A model generated the notes under the pieces. The model saw only the letters and a list, made by a program, of their open reading frames with translations. It was not told the origin of the DNA and did no database searches. Shown in pieces: positions 50,557 through 63,534 of a stretch of DNA of 64,000 nt (positions within the stretch are counted from its first letter, which is position 1; each line of letters begins with the position of its first letter). The translations under genes were made by a program, and so were the position numbers. Source of the DNA: Clostridia bacterium. GTDB lineage: Bacteria > Bacillota > Clostridia > Oscillospirales > Acutalibacteraceae. Where the stretch lies: contig JAFSBZ010000014.1 in NCBI GenBank assembly GCA_017437005.1, positions 1 to 64,000 on the forward strand. Direction: 5' to 3'.

Positions 50557-52158
50557 TTATTTATCGTATTTATCACACAAAGCCGTTATTTGATCGGCAA
50601 ACTTTGCAATCTCTTTGTTAGAGCTGTCCTTATTTTTATTAATAACAGAAAGCAATCGCTGACCTGCGGCATAAAGACGAGAAAATACCGTATCAGCACG
50701 ATGTCTGCCCTCGCTTTTGCGTTCAACACGAACTATTCTTCCCTTTTCTATACACTCGCCTGTAAACAGGTCATATTTATCTCCACTAAACGGCGCTATA
50801 GCATTTACACCAAGCTTTTGTTCAATATCTTTTGCAAAACTATCGCAAACGATGTCGTCACCGTGATTTACAAATACGGTTTTAACCGAAGTTTTTATAT
50901 TAGAAAGCCAACCAAGCAGCATATCTCGGTCAGCGTGACCGCTAATACCCGCAAGTGTAGCAATGCGCGCATTTACGTTTATCTCTTCGCCAAAAAGCTT
51001 AACGGTAGTTTCACCGTCAACAAGCTTGCGACCAACAGTACCCTCTGACTGATATCCAACAAAAAGTATTGTACTGTCAGCGCGCCACAAATTATGCTTG
51101 AGGTGATGGCGAATTCGTCCTGCCTCACACATACCTGAGGCCGATAAAATAACCTTTGGGCTTTCGTCAAAGTTTATCATTTTAGAATCGTCTGACGTTA
51201 CCGAAAGTTTAAGACCGTTAAAACGTATTGGGTCTATACCTTGTTCCAATAAATCAAGCGTTTCGGTGTCATAATAATCGGTAAGTCCGGATGAATAAAT
51301 ATTTGTTGCCTCAACCGCTAAAGGACTATCTACATACACTTGAAAATTAGCGTGATTTTTTATAAGTCCCTGCTCTTTTATATTGCGAATAAGGTAAAGC
51401 ATCTCTTGTGTTCTGCCAATAGCAAAGGACGGAATCACCACGTTGCCGCCGCGGTCAAAGGTTTCTTGTAAAATTTCGGTAAGCTGCGCGGTATAATCGG
51501 GGCGCGCACCGTGGGTACGATCACCGTAGGTTGACTCTATTACAACGTAATCAGCAACAGGCGGTACAGCAGGATCGTTTATAAGCGGACGACTTACGTT
51601 ACCAAGGTCACCCGAAAAAATAACGCGTTCGGTTTTACCGTTTTCGGTAATTTCAAACAAAATACTTGCCGAACCCAGTAAATGACCTGCATCAACAAAT
51701 GTAATTCTTATTCCATCAAAAATTTGCGCAGGCTCATTATAATCATAGTATTTAAACTGCTTTAATGCATTTTCGGCATCCTTAAGAGTGTAAAGCGGAA
51801 CGTACTCCTCCCCACCTGCGCGCTTTGCCTTACGGTTGCGCCATTCGGCTTCAAATTCTTGTATATGCGCCGAATCGCGAAGCATAATGTTACAAAGCTT
51901 GTAGGTCGCCATTGTTGAGTATATTTCGCCCTTAAAACCCTGTGCTGTAAGCATTGGAATTTTACCCGAATGGTCAATGTGAGCGTGGGTAAGACAAACT
52001 GCATCAATATCGCAAGCCGCAACGGGTATATCACAGTTTTCGTAAATATCCGCACCCTGCTCCAAACCACAGTCAATAAGTATGTTTTTACCATTAGCCT
52101 CAAGCAACGCGCAAGAGCCTGTAACCTCGTGCGCCGCGCCTAAAAAAGTAAGTTTCAT
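50557..52158 (-). CDS. Beta-CASP metallo-beta-lactamase RNase (CPSF/YtmA-type exonuclease family)
   Basis: 533 residues. Metallo-beta-lactamase motif LTHAHIDHSGKIPML (near 57) and a beta-CASP region (ESTYGDRTHGARPDY near 210, VVIPSFAIGRTQEMLYLI near 240, ILSASGMCEAGRIRHHLK near 335), plus the C-terminal GISGHADRDMLLGWL. This is the MBL-fold RNA-processing exonuclease group related to eukaryotic CPSF-73 and bacterial TTHA0252. RNA cleavage is the expected activity. The last 80 residues (VERKSEGRHRADTVFSRLY) are an extra helical tail. GGGAG precedes the ATG. It heads the operon with cdd, tcdA and the GDPD gene. Confidence 0.9.
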   Translation of the reverse strand: MKLTFLGAAHEVTGSCALLEANGKNILIDCGLEQGADIYENCDIPVAACDIDAVCLTHAHIDHSGKIPMLTAQGFKGEIYSTMATYKLCNIMLRDSAHIQEFEAEWRNRKAKRAGGEEYVPLYTLKDAENALKQFKYYDYNEPAQIFDGIRITFVDAGHLLGSASILFEITENGKTERVIFSGDLGNVSRPLINDPAVPPVADYVVIESTYGDRTHGARPDYTAQLTEILQETFDRGGNVVIPSFAIGRTQEMLYLIRNIKEQGLIKNHANFQVYVDSPLAVEATNIYSSGLTDYYDTETLDLLEQGIDPIRFNGLKLSVTSDDSKMINFDESPKVILSASGMCEAGRIRHHLKHNLWRADSTILFVGYQSEGTVGRKLVDGETTVKLFGEEINVNARIATLAGISGHADRDMLLGWLSNIKTSVKTVFVNHGDDIVCDSFAKDIEQKLGVNAIAPFSGDKYDLFTGECIEKGRIVRVERKSEGRHRADTVFSRLYAAGQRLLSVINKNKDSSNKEIAKFADQITALCDKYDK

Positions 52159-52257
52159 TTATATACACTCCCAACACTAAATATTCTTTTCCTTATTTTA
52201 TCACATTTATGCTGTGAAATAAAGTGTAAATTATGAACAAAACATACTATATTGATT

Positions 52258-53046
52258 TTATATTAAATCTTTTAGCAGTGTTTTTATATCATTATAGGTA
52301 TAATTAGGGTTTACACCATAACGCTGTATATCATCAACAGTTCCTTCACCCGAAAGCACAAAAATTCCTGTAATACCTGCGTTTACAGCACAAGCAATAT
52401 CGGTATAAAGCCTATCGCCTATAAGTGCGGTTTGCTCGCGAGAAAAGCCTGTTTTTTCTACCGCTAAATCCACCATAAGTGAGTTAGGCTTACCAATAAA
52501 AAACGGTCTTTTACCTGTAGCGTTATATATCATTTCGCTGACTGAACCGCAATCGGGCACCGAGCCATACCACGTAGGACACACAAGGTCAGGATTGGTA
52601 GCAATATAGTCTATATCTTCTTGCAGCAGTATGCACGCATCCTCAAGTTTTTTAAAAGACAGTTCGGTATCAAAGCCCATACAAAGACAGTCGATACCGT
52701 CCTCTATCTTATCGGTTATGGGAAGTCCTTCTTGTTTAAGTTGCTGTTTAAAAGACTCAGTACCCAAGGCATATATCTTTTTATATTTTTTTGGTTTAAG
52801 ATAAAAAACGGTTGCATCAACAGAGGTCAAAAAATCATCGGCAGTAGCAGTAATGCCAAGTGATTTTAATTTTTCGATATACTTATCTACACTTTTTGAC
52901 GAATTATTGGTAAGAAACATATATTTGCCACCCACCGCTTTAACGTGTTCTAAAAATTCTATGACACCATCAAACAAACACTCGTCAAGGTAGATTGTTC
53001 CGTCCATATCTAATAGATATAGCTTTATGTTTTTTAAAGTTTGCAT
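52258..53046 (-). CDS. HAD-IIA family sugar/glycerol phosphatase (NagD/AraL-like)
   Basis: 262 residues. HAD motif I LYLLDMDGTIYLD (near 10), motif II FLTNNSS (near 45), a IIA-type cap domain (about 80-190) and motif III/IV GKPNSLMVDLAVE and ALIGDRLYTDIACAVNAGI (near 190-225). Members dephosphorylate small sugar phosphates, glycerol 3-phosphate or phosphoglycolate. Its ATG overlaps the DUF1667 stop codon by one base (TAATG), so it belongs to the glycerol 3-phosphate operon. A role as glycerol 3-phosphate phosphatase or in metabolite repair is therefore plausible. Confidence 0.88.
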   Translation of the reverse strand: MQTLKNIKLYLLDMDGTIYLDECLFDGVIEFLEHVKAVGGKYMFLTNNSSKSVDKYIEKLKSLGITATADDFLTSVDATVFYLKPKKYKKIYALGTESFKQQLKQEGLPITDKIEDGIDCLCMGFDTELSFKKLEDACILLQEDIDYIATNPDLVCPTWYGSVPDCGSVSEMIYNATGKRPFFIGKPNSLMVDLAVEKTGFSREQTALIGDRLYTDIACAVNAGITGIFVLSGEGTVDDIQRYGVNPNYTYNDIKTLLKDLI

Positions 53047-53396
53047 TACTTACTCCTGTTTTGTGTGGCAACAATATTACTGCCACACGCGTTTTTTATA
53101 ATTACATCGCCTATTTTTATGGGCAAGCGCGCCGTTGTAGCGTTTATAATTTCCATACACTCAAATATTTTTTCTTTGGGTATGGGCTCGTCGGTCTTTA
53201 CTGAAACTAAACCTCCATCTTCACACATTACGGTTGAAGTCACCGTTCTTTTGGGGTTAGTACACTCGTTTTGTGCATAAGCCTCACCGCGCTTACAGGT
53301 ATTACCGCGTACCTCAAGCACACGGTTTTCTTCTAAAGTTACAGCAAGCTCACAACCAAGCGGACACACTATGCAGGTAAGCTTTCTTTCTATCAT
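53046..53396 (-). CDS. DUF1667 small cysteine protein of the glycerol 3-phosphate oxidation operon
   Basis: 116 residues. N-terminal LTCIVCPLGCELAVT has a C-x2-C-x3-C pattern, and further Cys lie in VRGNTCKRGEAYAQNEC; together they suggest an iron-sulfur or redox-active site. DUF1667 genes typically follow an FAD oxidoreductase and a glpA-like gene in Clostridia, as here, and probably encode a small electron-transfer subunit, functionally like GlpC. It lies four bases after the FAD oxidoreductase gene. Confidence 0.85.
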   Translation of the reverse strand: MIERKLTCIVCPLGCELAVTLEENRVLEVRGNTCKRGEAYAQNECTNPKRTVTSTVMCEDGGLVSVKTDEPIPKEKIFECMEIINATTARLPIKIGDVIIKNACGSNIVATQNRSK

Positions 53397-53400
53397 ATTA

Positions 53401-54633
53401 CTACACCTCCAAAGAAAAATGCAACTCTTTTACATTTTTTATTTGCTCGGTTTTTAACATTATTTTTTCCATCTCGCCGGGTGCCAGCTTTGCTTTGCTT
53501 TTTGATAAAATAGCTTTGTCACCGTCGGTTATAATTATTTTTGCGTTTTTATAGACGTCACTTACCCTAAAATAGACCGTTACATCCTTTGCCTCGGTTA
53601 TAATTTGCGGCACGGTATATCTGATTTTACCATCGGTTTTAATTGGAATGACAAATGATTGCTTTTTGCCGCTTTTTATATATTCGGCAGCGGCTTTTCC
53701 GGCAATTTCTGCCTCTTTAGACACAAAATCCACCAAATCGTGTACATGTAAAACATTGCCGCAAGCAAATATTCCGCCCACAGAGGTTTGACGGTCCTGG
53801 TCTACAACGGCGCCGTTTGTTATATTACTTAACTTAATGTTGGCATTTTTGGAAAGCTCGTTTTCGGGGATAAGTCCCACAGATAACAAAAGCGTATCAC
53901 ACGGAATATATTCGCGCGTATCAAGAATCGGTTTTCGGTTTTGGTCAACCTTTGCAATGGTTACGCCCTCTAAACGATCTTTGCCGTGTATTTCAACAAC
54001 GGTGTGCTCAAGCCGCAGCGGTATATTAAAATCGTTAAGGCACTGCTCTATATTTCGGGCAAGCCCTCCCGAATATGACATAATCTCACAAACGGCGTGA
54101 ACCTTTGAACCCTCTAACGTCATTCGTCTTGCCATAATGAGTCCTATGTCGCCGCTACCTAAAATTACTACATTTTTCCCCGGTAGATAACCAAAAGTAT
54201 TTACGTATTTTTGCGCCGTACCGGCGCTGTAAATACCTGCCGGACGAGTGCCCGCAATATTAAGCGCGCCCTTAGAGCGCTCGCGACAACCCATGGCAAG
54301 AATTATTGCCTTCGCTTTAATTTGAAATACTCCATCGTTTGAATTGGTAGCTGTTATTACTTTATCTTCCGTAATATCAAGCACCATAGTGTTTAGCTTG
54401 TACTCTATACCTAATTCATTTACCTTTTTTTCGTATTTCCACGCGTACTCGGGGCCTGTTAATTCCTCTCCAAACATATGTAGTCCAAAACCGTTGTGTA
54501 TGCATTGTTGTAAAATGCCGCCAAGCTGACCGTCACGCTCTAAAATAAGTATATCTTGTATGCCGCTTTCACGCGCGGCTATTGCCGCGCTCATTCCTGC
54601 AGGGCCGCCGCCAATAATAACCAAATCTCTCAT
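53401..54633 (-). CDS. FAD-dependent pyridine nucleotide-disulfide oxidoreductase, GlpB-like partner
   Basis: 410 residues. N-terminal FAD-binding motif DLVIIGGGPAGMSAAIAARESG, a second dinucleotide motif KNVVILGSGDIGLIMARRM (near 150), and TSVGGIFACGNVLHVHDLVD (near 285), the conserved C-terminal FAD contact. LQQCIHNGFGLHMFGEELTGPEY (near 42) is typical of the partner oxidoreductase of clostridial GlpA-like enzymes. It probably passes electrons between the glycerol 3-phosphate dehydrogenase and NAD(P). It overlaps the upstream gene by four bases (ATGA). Confidence 0.88.
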   Translation of the reverse strand: MRDLVIIGGGPAGMSAAIAARESGIQDILILERDGQLGGILQQCIHNGFGLHMFGEELTGPEYAWKYEKKVNELGIEYKLNTMVLDITEDKVITATNSNDGVFQIKAKAIILAMGCRERSKGALNIAGTRPAGIYSAGTAQKYVNTFGYLPGKNVVILGSGDIGLIMARRMTLEGSKVHAVCEIMSYSGGLARNIEQCLNDFNIPLRLEHTVVEIHGKDRLEGVTIAKVDQNRKPILDTREYIPCDTLLLSVGLIPENELSKNANIKLSNITNGAVVDQDRQTSVGGIFACGNVLHVHDLVDFVSKEAEIAGKAAAEYIKSGKKQSFVIPIKTDGKIRYTVPQIITEAKDVTVYFRVSDVYKNAKIIITDGDKAILSKSKAKLAPGEMEKIMLKTEQIKNVKELHFSLEV

Positions 54634-56069
54634 TGGGGTGTACCTCCCTTTGTTTTTGCTACGTTTATTACTGATTGTCCGCCAAATTTTGTAACCTTTT
54701 CAAAAGAAATTTCAAGCTCTCGCGATAAAATCTCGGTTATATAAACGCCGCAAAATCCACCCTGACAGCGCCCCATTTGAGCGCGTGTTCTGCGCTTGAT
54801 GCCGTCTAAATCACGCGCGCCGGGATTACGATGAATAGCATCGATAATTTCACCCTCGGTTATACCTTCACAGCGACAGACTATTCTTCCGTAAGCGGAA
54901 TTCTTTTTTATCATTTGGTTTTTTTCTTCTATAGATGCTTCAAAAAACGTATGGCTTGACGTTCTTATAGGATTATAGTTTTGGTTTTCAACAAGCTTTA
55001 AGCCTTGTTTGCTTAAAAGTTCTACAATATATTCAGCTATAGCAGGAGAAGCCGATAACCCCGGTGACTCTATACCTGCGGCGTTTATAAAATGCTTTTT
55101 GGGTGAATTTATTATAAAATCTCCGATACTGCCCACAGCTCTTAACCCGCAAAAAGATGTTATTGTTTTTGCAAGCGGTAAGGCGCTCAAATTTTCTTTT
55201 GCTTTTTTTATTACTTCGTTAATACCATCTTGAGTAGTGGCTTTGTTTTCCTTTTCAATTATATCTACCGACGTAGGACCTAACAGCAAATTACCGTCAA
55301 CCGTAGGCGATACCAAAATACCCTTACCCATCTTGGTAGGAGTTCTAAAAATGGTGTGAGCTACCATATCGCCACACTCTTTATCAAGCAAAATGTACTC
55401 TCCTCGACGGGCGTGAACATCAAAACTATTATCTCCTATGAGTTTTGCTATTTTATCGCTATAAATACCGGCGCAATTTATTACAAAACGTGCTTCGACA
55501 CTATCATTTAGAGATTTAATTGTATATCCGTTTGAAGTTTCATCAATACTTTCAACAGCAAAATTACGCTTCAATTCGGCACCGTTATCCATCGCATTAC
55601 CAATAGCGGCAATAGTTAGATCATACGGGCAAATTATAGCTCCCGTTGGAGCATATAAAGCGCATAGCACATCGTTTGATAGGTTGGGTTCTATTTGTTT
55701 TAATTCTTGTTTTCCAATGATACGCAACCCTTCTACACCGTTTTTTATTCCTCTTTTTAAAAGTTCGTTTAAAGTATCGCGGTCCTCATTATCAAAGCCT
55801 ATTACTAAGGAACCATTATTTTTATATTTAACTCCAAGCTCTTTGCAAATCGTAGGCATCATTTTAGAGCCTTGCACGTTAAGCCGAGCCTTTAAGCTAC
55901 CCTCTTTGGCATCAAATCCTGCATGAACTATTGCTGAATTCGCCTTGGTTGCACCCATGGCAACATCGTTTTCTCTTTCCAAAATACATATTTTTAAATT
56001 GTATTTTGATAATGCACGAGCGGTCATACCGCCAATAATACCTGCTCCAATAATCGCTATATCGTACAT
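54630..56069 (-). CDS. GlpA-like FAD-dependent glycerol-3-phosphate dehydrogenase/oxidase with BFD [2Fe-2S] domain
   Basis: 479 residues. N-terminal FAD motif DIAIIGAGIIGGMTARALSKY and a DAO-type core (GATKANSAIVHAGFDAKEGSLKARLN near 42, FCGLRAVGSIGDF near 315, AAGIESPGLSASPAIAEYI near 340). The last 90 residues are a BFD-like iron-sulfur domain with CRCEG...GRCQGGFCG (near 400-440). This layout matches clostridial GlpA/LhgO-like enzymes that oxidise glycerol 3-phosphate to dihydroxyacetone phosphate. It heads the operon with the second oxidoreductase, DUF1667 and the HAD phosphatase. AGGAGG precedes the ATG, and a divergent DeoR-type repressor controls it. Confidence 0.88.
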   Translation of the reverse strand: MYDIAIIGAGIIGGMTARALSKYNLKICILERENDVAMGATKANSAIVHAGFDAKEGSLKARLNVQGSKMMPTICKELGVKYKNNGSLVIGFDNEDRDTLNELLKRGIKNGVEGLRIIGKQELKQIEPNLSNDVLCALYAPTGAIICPYDLTIAAIGNAMDNGAELKRNFAVESIDETSNGYTIKSLNDSVEARFVINCAGIYSDKIAKLIGDNSFDVHARRGEYILLDKECGDMVAHTIFRTPTKMGKGILVSPTVDGNLLLGPTSVDIIEKENKATTQDGINEVIKKAKENLSALPLAKTITSFCGLRAVGSIGDFIINSPKKHFINAAGIESPGLSASPAIAEYIVELLSKQGLKLVENQNYNPIRTSSHTFFEASIEEKNQMIKKNSAYGRIVCRCEGITEGEIIDAIHRNPGARDLDGIKRRTRAQMGRCQGGFCGVYITEILSRELEISFEKVTKFGGQSVINVAKTKGGTPQ

Positions 56070-56109
56070 TAGTAAAACCTCCTATTGACAAGGTAAAATC
56101 ATATATATT

Positions 56110-56174
56110 ATAATAAAACAATCAAAAACGCGTGTCAATGAGTGACCAAAACAACGATAAACAATCAAAAACGC
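56110..56174 (-). promoter_or_regulatory. Glycerol 3-phosphate operon promoter with two DeoR-type operator repeats
   Basis: Minus-strand TTGACA (56133-56138), 17-bp spacer, TATTAT (56110-56115). The 16-mer AAACAATCAAAAACGC occurs at 56116-56131, filling the promoter spacer, and again at 56159-56174, 43 bp away (four helical turns) and just before the ribosome site of the DeoR gene. It reads GCGTTTTTGATTGTTT on the other strand. Simultaneous repression of both divergent units is likely. Confidence 0.7.
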
Positions 56175-56193
56175 TCAAAGTGAGGTGTTTAAA

Positions 56194-56940
56194 ATGTTAA
56201 AAGAAGAAAGATACGATAAAATACTTTCTATTTTGGATAAGGAAAAATATATTTCGGCACATAAATTAAGTGAAATGCTTTTTGTAAGTTTGCCAACAAT
56301 AAGACGTGATCTTGCAGAGCTTGACCGCAGAAATCAAATAATACGCAGTCACGGTGGCGCAAAAGCAATAGAACCCGAGCATATTGTAACACCGCTTAAT
56401 TTTAGAAAAACCGTTAATTCGTTACAAAAGCGAACTCTTTGTCAGGCGGCCGCCAATTTGGTAAGTGATAACGAAATAATTTTTATTGATTCATCAACTA
56501 CCACACTACAAATGGCTGATTTTTTGGTTGAAAAAAAGAATATAACCGTAATCACAAACGGTATTTCTCTTGCTACGTTACTTGTACAAAAAGATATTAA
56601 AACCTATTGTACAGGCGGCGAAATTTTTCAAAATTCGTTAGCGCATTTTGGCAGCTTTGCCGAAGATTTTATTAGAAGATTTAATATAGACACTATGTTT
56701 TTTTCGTGTCACGGTGTAAATAACTCGGGTATGCTTACCGACCCTTCACTACCCGAAACACAGGTTAGAAAGGCCGCCATAAATCAATCTAAAAAAACCG
56801 TTTTTCTTTGCGATGAGTCAAAATTTTCTCTGTCAACTCCGTATAATTTAATATCAATTAAAGAGGTCGATTATGTCATTACCGATTCACCCATAGTAAG
56901 AGACTTTCTAGATATAGAAAATAAAATTATTATAGTGTAA
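56194..56940 (+). CDS. DeoR/GlpR-family transcriptional repressor
   Basis: 248 residues. N-terminal winged helix (about 3-58: RYDKILSILDKEKYISAHKLSEMLFVSLPTIRRDLAELDRR) and the DeoR C-terminal sugar-phosphate-binding domain with FIDSSTTTLQMADFL (near 107), ITNGISLATLL (near 130), GGEIFQNS (near 150) and DESKFS (near 210). ATG 56194 is chosen over a GTG at 56185 because GAGGTG lies six bases upstream. It is divergent from the glycerol 3-phosphate oxidation operon with shared operator repeats, so it is probably its repressor, released by a phosphorylated metabolite. Confidence 0.88.
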   Translation: MLKEERYDKILSILDKEKYISAHKLSEMLFVSLPTIRRDLAELDRRNQIIRSHGGAKAIEPEHIVTPLNFRKTVNSLQKRTLCQAAANLVSDNEIIFIDSSTTTLQMADFLVEKKNITVITNGISLATLLVQKDIKTYCTGGEIFQNSLAHFGSFAEDFIRRFNIDTMFFSCHGVNNSGMLTDPSLPETQVRKAAINQSKKTVFLCDESKFSLSTPYNLISIKEVDYVITDSPIVRDFLDIENKIIIV

Positions 56941-56942
56941 CA

Positions 56943-56980
56943 AAACCCTCGTCAAAGAAAAACTTTGACGAGGGTTTTTG
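56943..56980. terminator. Bidirectional terminator between deoR-type and lacZ genes
   Basis: Fifteen-base-pair perfect stem (56943-56957 with 56963-56977) with TTTTT on the plus strand and TTTTG on the minus strand; it overlaps the end of the DeoR gene and the end of lacZ. Confidence 0.8.
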
Positions 56981-60935
<3,955 letters not shown>

Positions 60936-60973
60936 CCTTACCACCTGCCTTTCGTTTATATACACATACATTT

Positions 60974-61002
60974 ATTATATTAAATAATCAACTATATTTC
61001 AA
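60974..61002 (-). promoter_or_regulatory. Promoter of the rodA-lacZ unit
   Basis: Minus-strand TTGAAA (60997-61002), 17-bp spacer, TATAAT (60974-60979). Transcription should begin near 60967, which decides the rodA start. Confidence 0.75.
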
Positions 61003-61016
61003 GTATTATACAAATT

Positions 61017-61051
61017 AAATTGGGTTATTGCCACAGGCAATAACCCAATTT
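61017..61051 (-). terminator. Terminator of the ribokinase operon
   Basis: Sixteen-base-pair perfect stem (61017-61032 with 61036-61051, three-base loop) reaching into the ribokinase stop codon. Confidence 0.75.
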
Positions 61052-61919
61052 AATTATCTATTGTAAACTCATTTATATACGGTATAGATGGTGCCGCACC
61101 AAATCTCGATACAGTAATCGACGCCGCTTTAGAAGCGAGTTTTAGCGCGTAATCAATACCTCTACCTTCTGCTATAGCGCTTATAAAATAGCCCGTAAAA
61201 GTATCTCCTGCGGCTGTTGTGTCAACAACTCGTGTTTTATATATAGGTTGTTTGAAAGTTATATCACAATTTTTAAATACACAACCCTTATCACCCAAAG
61301 TAAGTATAAGATTACTATCGGGATAATTTTGTGTAAAATTTTCAACCATGTTTTCGCCAAAAAGCGCCTCGCCCTCAATCTCGTTGCAAAACCACCATTT
61401 AACCTGACTTAGCGGTAAATTTTGGATTGAATTATCAAACGGTGACGGGTTAAAGGCAATCTGCATCTTTTTAGAAGCGGCTATCTCAAAAGCCACGGCA
61501 AGATTACTTGTTTCGTTTTGAAGCAGCAGTATATCGTTTTCACCTGCATCGAAAAGAAATTGTTCTATATATTCCCTATCAATAAGCCGATTTGTACCGC
61601 CATACAACAAAATACTGTTTTGTCCATTTTTGTCAAGTTGAATAATTGCGTGGCCACTACTTTGGTTTAAAGTCTTAATGCGGCTTACGTCTACACCACT
61701 CTCGGACATAATTTGCTTTAAAAATTCGCCGTCGCGACCTAATATTGCGCCGTGAATAACCTTGGCTCCCGCACGGGAAAGCGCAATCGATTGGTTAAGT
61801 CCTTTACCACCCGCAAATGTTTGCATATTATCAGACGCTAACGTTTCACCCGCAGATACAAAATGGTCAACATTGTAAACATAGTCGATATTAAGTGAAC
61901 CTAAATTATAAATTTTCAT
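61050..61919 (-). CDS. rbsK: Ribokinase-type PfkB sugar kinase
   Basis: 289 residues. PfkB signatures: GSLNIDYVYNVDHFVSAGETL (near 7), FAGGKGLNQSIALSRAGAKV (near 36) and the C-terminal VVDTTAAGDTFTGYFISAIAEG (near 235, catalytic Asp and anion hole). The order and length fit ribokinase, which makes ribose 5-phosphate from ribose and ATP. It begins four bases after the HTH/ADP-ribosylglycohydrolase gene ends, in the same operon. That context suggests it phosphorylates ribose released from ADP-ribose-like compounds. Confidence 0.88.
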   Translation of the reverse strand: MKIYNLGSLNIDYVYNVDHFVSAGETLASDNMQTFAGGKGLNQSIALSRAGAKVIHGAILGRDGEFLKQIMSESGVDVSRIKTLNQSSGHAIIQLDKNGQNSILLYGGTNRLIDREYIEQFLFDAGENDILLLQNETSNLAVAFEIAASKKMQIAFNPSPFDNSIQNLPLSQVKWWFCNEIEGEALFGENMVENFTQNYPDSNLILTLGDKGCVFKNCDITFKQPIYKTRVVDTTAAGDTFTGYFISAIAEGRGIDYALKLASKAASITVSRFGAAPSIPYINEFTIDN

Positions 61920-61923
61920 AACA

Positions 61924-63507
61924 TTACAGCTTTATATGTTTCATAGTAGTCTCTACTGCATCGGTAATTTTTATTGTACCCACACCAAAAATAGACGTAT
62001 GCAGTTTGTTGTTTATAGGTTTTGTCCAGACCTCGTCAATGCATTTTGTTCCAAATGCCAAACCAAGTATTGAGCCCACCGTCGCACCGTTACAGTCAGT
62101 ATCAAAGCCCGTTTGAACCGACATACATATAGATTTACCATAGTCACCCTTGCCGTAAAGTAAAGATGCGACAACTATCATAGCATTGGATATTGTATGA
62201 CACCAGCCGTGAGAGGTGTACTCATTATAACGATTGTGAATTTCGGCAAAACAATCTTCTTGTGAAATGCCGTTTTCATATTGGTTTATAACATCACAAA
62301 TTGCCTCATAGAGTCTTGATGTATGAGGTATCTGGGCAAGACCACCTAATATTATGGTTTTTATATCATTGGTGGTTGCCGCTATTGCCAGCATAGCTGC
62401 CACAAACATTTCGCCATATATACCGTTTTTTGTATGCGAAATTGATGCATCACGAAAAGCCATTTCTGCTGCAAGCTCGGGATTGCCTGGATTTATGTAA
62501 CCAAAATAGTCGCCGCGTATCTGTGCGCCTATCCACTCGCGGTACGGATTTTTATATGCTGCTGATTCGGGCGGCTCATAACCATTTACAAAGTTACAAA
62601 ATGCCACACGCTCTGCGGTACAGTATGCGTCTTTGGATTGCAGGCTAAGCCACGACCTCGACATATCGTAAGAAGTAAAATATCTGCCATACTTTTCGAT
62701 AACCTTTTGGGCAAGCACCACATAATTTGTATCATCATCCACAGGCATACCGTCTGCAGTATCGGCATAGCAACGATTTTCAAAGCGGTATTTATATTTA
62801 TTTAATATATCGTCGTTTAAATCACTGCGACGGATATATCTATGCATTGGGTAGTTATTGGTTTCATTCAAAAACGGTATAAGCTCATCGGTTTTTATAC
62901 CTTCAACAGTTTTTCCTAAAAGACAACCGCAAATTCTACCCATCCACGCTCCGTGAATTTTATCTTTAAGTGTACTGCTATCTACAACACCTTTGAATTT
63001 GAACGCTTTTCTAAATTTTTTTATTTCTTCAAGGGTTGAGGGTTCATTATATTTATAACCTTCAACAGTTTTTGCATTATGAACAATATGGAATAAAACG
63101 TCGCCGAGCTTCTTTTTTATTTCATCCTGCGGCAATCGTGTAACAACGTCAAACAAGTCCTTATACTGCGCGATATCAAGGCCCTCTTCTATCGACTGCT
63201 GATATTCGGTAGTAAGGCCTAACGTTGAATAATATGATTCCCAAACGTGAATATTGGCATATTGGGGTTTTAATTCTTTTGTGGTTTTAAGTTCTTCGGT
63301 TATTCTGGTATCACTATCAAAAATAAGAGCATCAAGCGAAATATCAAAACGTTTTGAAATTTTAATAAGCTTGTCAATATCGGGAAGTGAAACACCACTC
63401 TCCCATTTTTGAACCGACTGGCGCGAAACACCAAAAAGCTCTGCAAACTGCTCTTGCGACATATTAGACTTTTCACGTAATTTACATATAACATTATTAA
63501 CCGCCAC
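61924..63507 (-). CDS. XRE-type HTH fused to an ADP-ribosylglycohydrolase-family domain
   Basis: 527 residues. The N-terminus is a Cro/CI helix-turn-helix (about 5-62: LREKSNMSQEQFAELFGVSRQSVQKWESGVSLPDIDKLIKI). A linker of about 120 mostly helical residues follows. The rest is an ADP-ribosylglycohydrolase domain (from about 185, LKDKIHGAWMGRICGCLLGKTVEG), with acidic clusters PVDDDTNYVVLA (near 255) and QTGFDTDCNGATVGSILG (near 475) intact. It could be an enzyme that also regulates, or a regulator that senses ADP-ribosyl ligands. GTG 63507 lies eight bases after AGGAG; an upstream GTG at 63516 overlaps that site. The promoter is at 63535-63563 and ribokinase follows. Confidence 0.87.
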   Translation of the reverse strand: MAVNNVICKLREKSNMSQEQFAELFGVSRQSVQKWESGVSLPDIDKLIKISKRFDISLDALIFDSDTRITEELKTTKELKPQYANIHVWESYYSTLGLTTEYQQSIEEGLDIAQYKDLFDVVTRLPQDEIKKKLGDVLFHIVHNAKTVEGYKYNEPSTLEEIKKFRKAFKFKGVVDSSTLKDKIHGAWMGRICGCLLGKTVEGIKTDELIPFLNETNNYPMHRYIRRSDLNDDILNKYKYRFENRCYADTADGMPVDDDTNYVVLAQKVIEKYGRYFTSYDMSRSWLSLQSKDAYCTAERVAFCNFVNGYEPPESAAYKNPYREWIGAQIRGDYFGYINPGNPELAAEMAFRDASISHTKNGIYGEMFVAAMLAIAATTNDIKTIILGGLAQIPHTSRLYEAICDVINQYENGISQEDCFAEIHNRYNEYTSHGWCHTISNAMIVVASLLYGKGDYGKSICMSVQTGFDTDCNGATVGSILGLAFGTKCIDEVWTKPINNKLHTSIFGVGTIKITDAVETTMKHIKL

Positions 63508-63534
63508 AATCACCACTCCTATTTGTTTTTGTTT

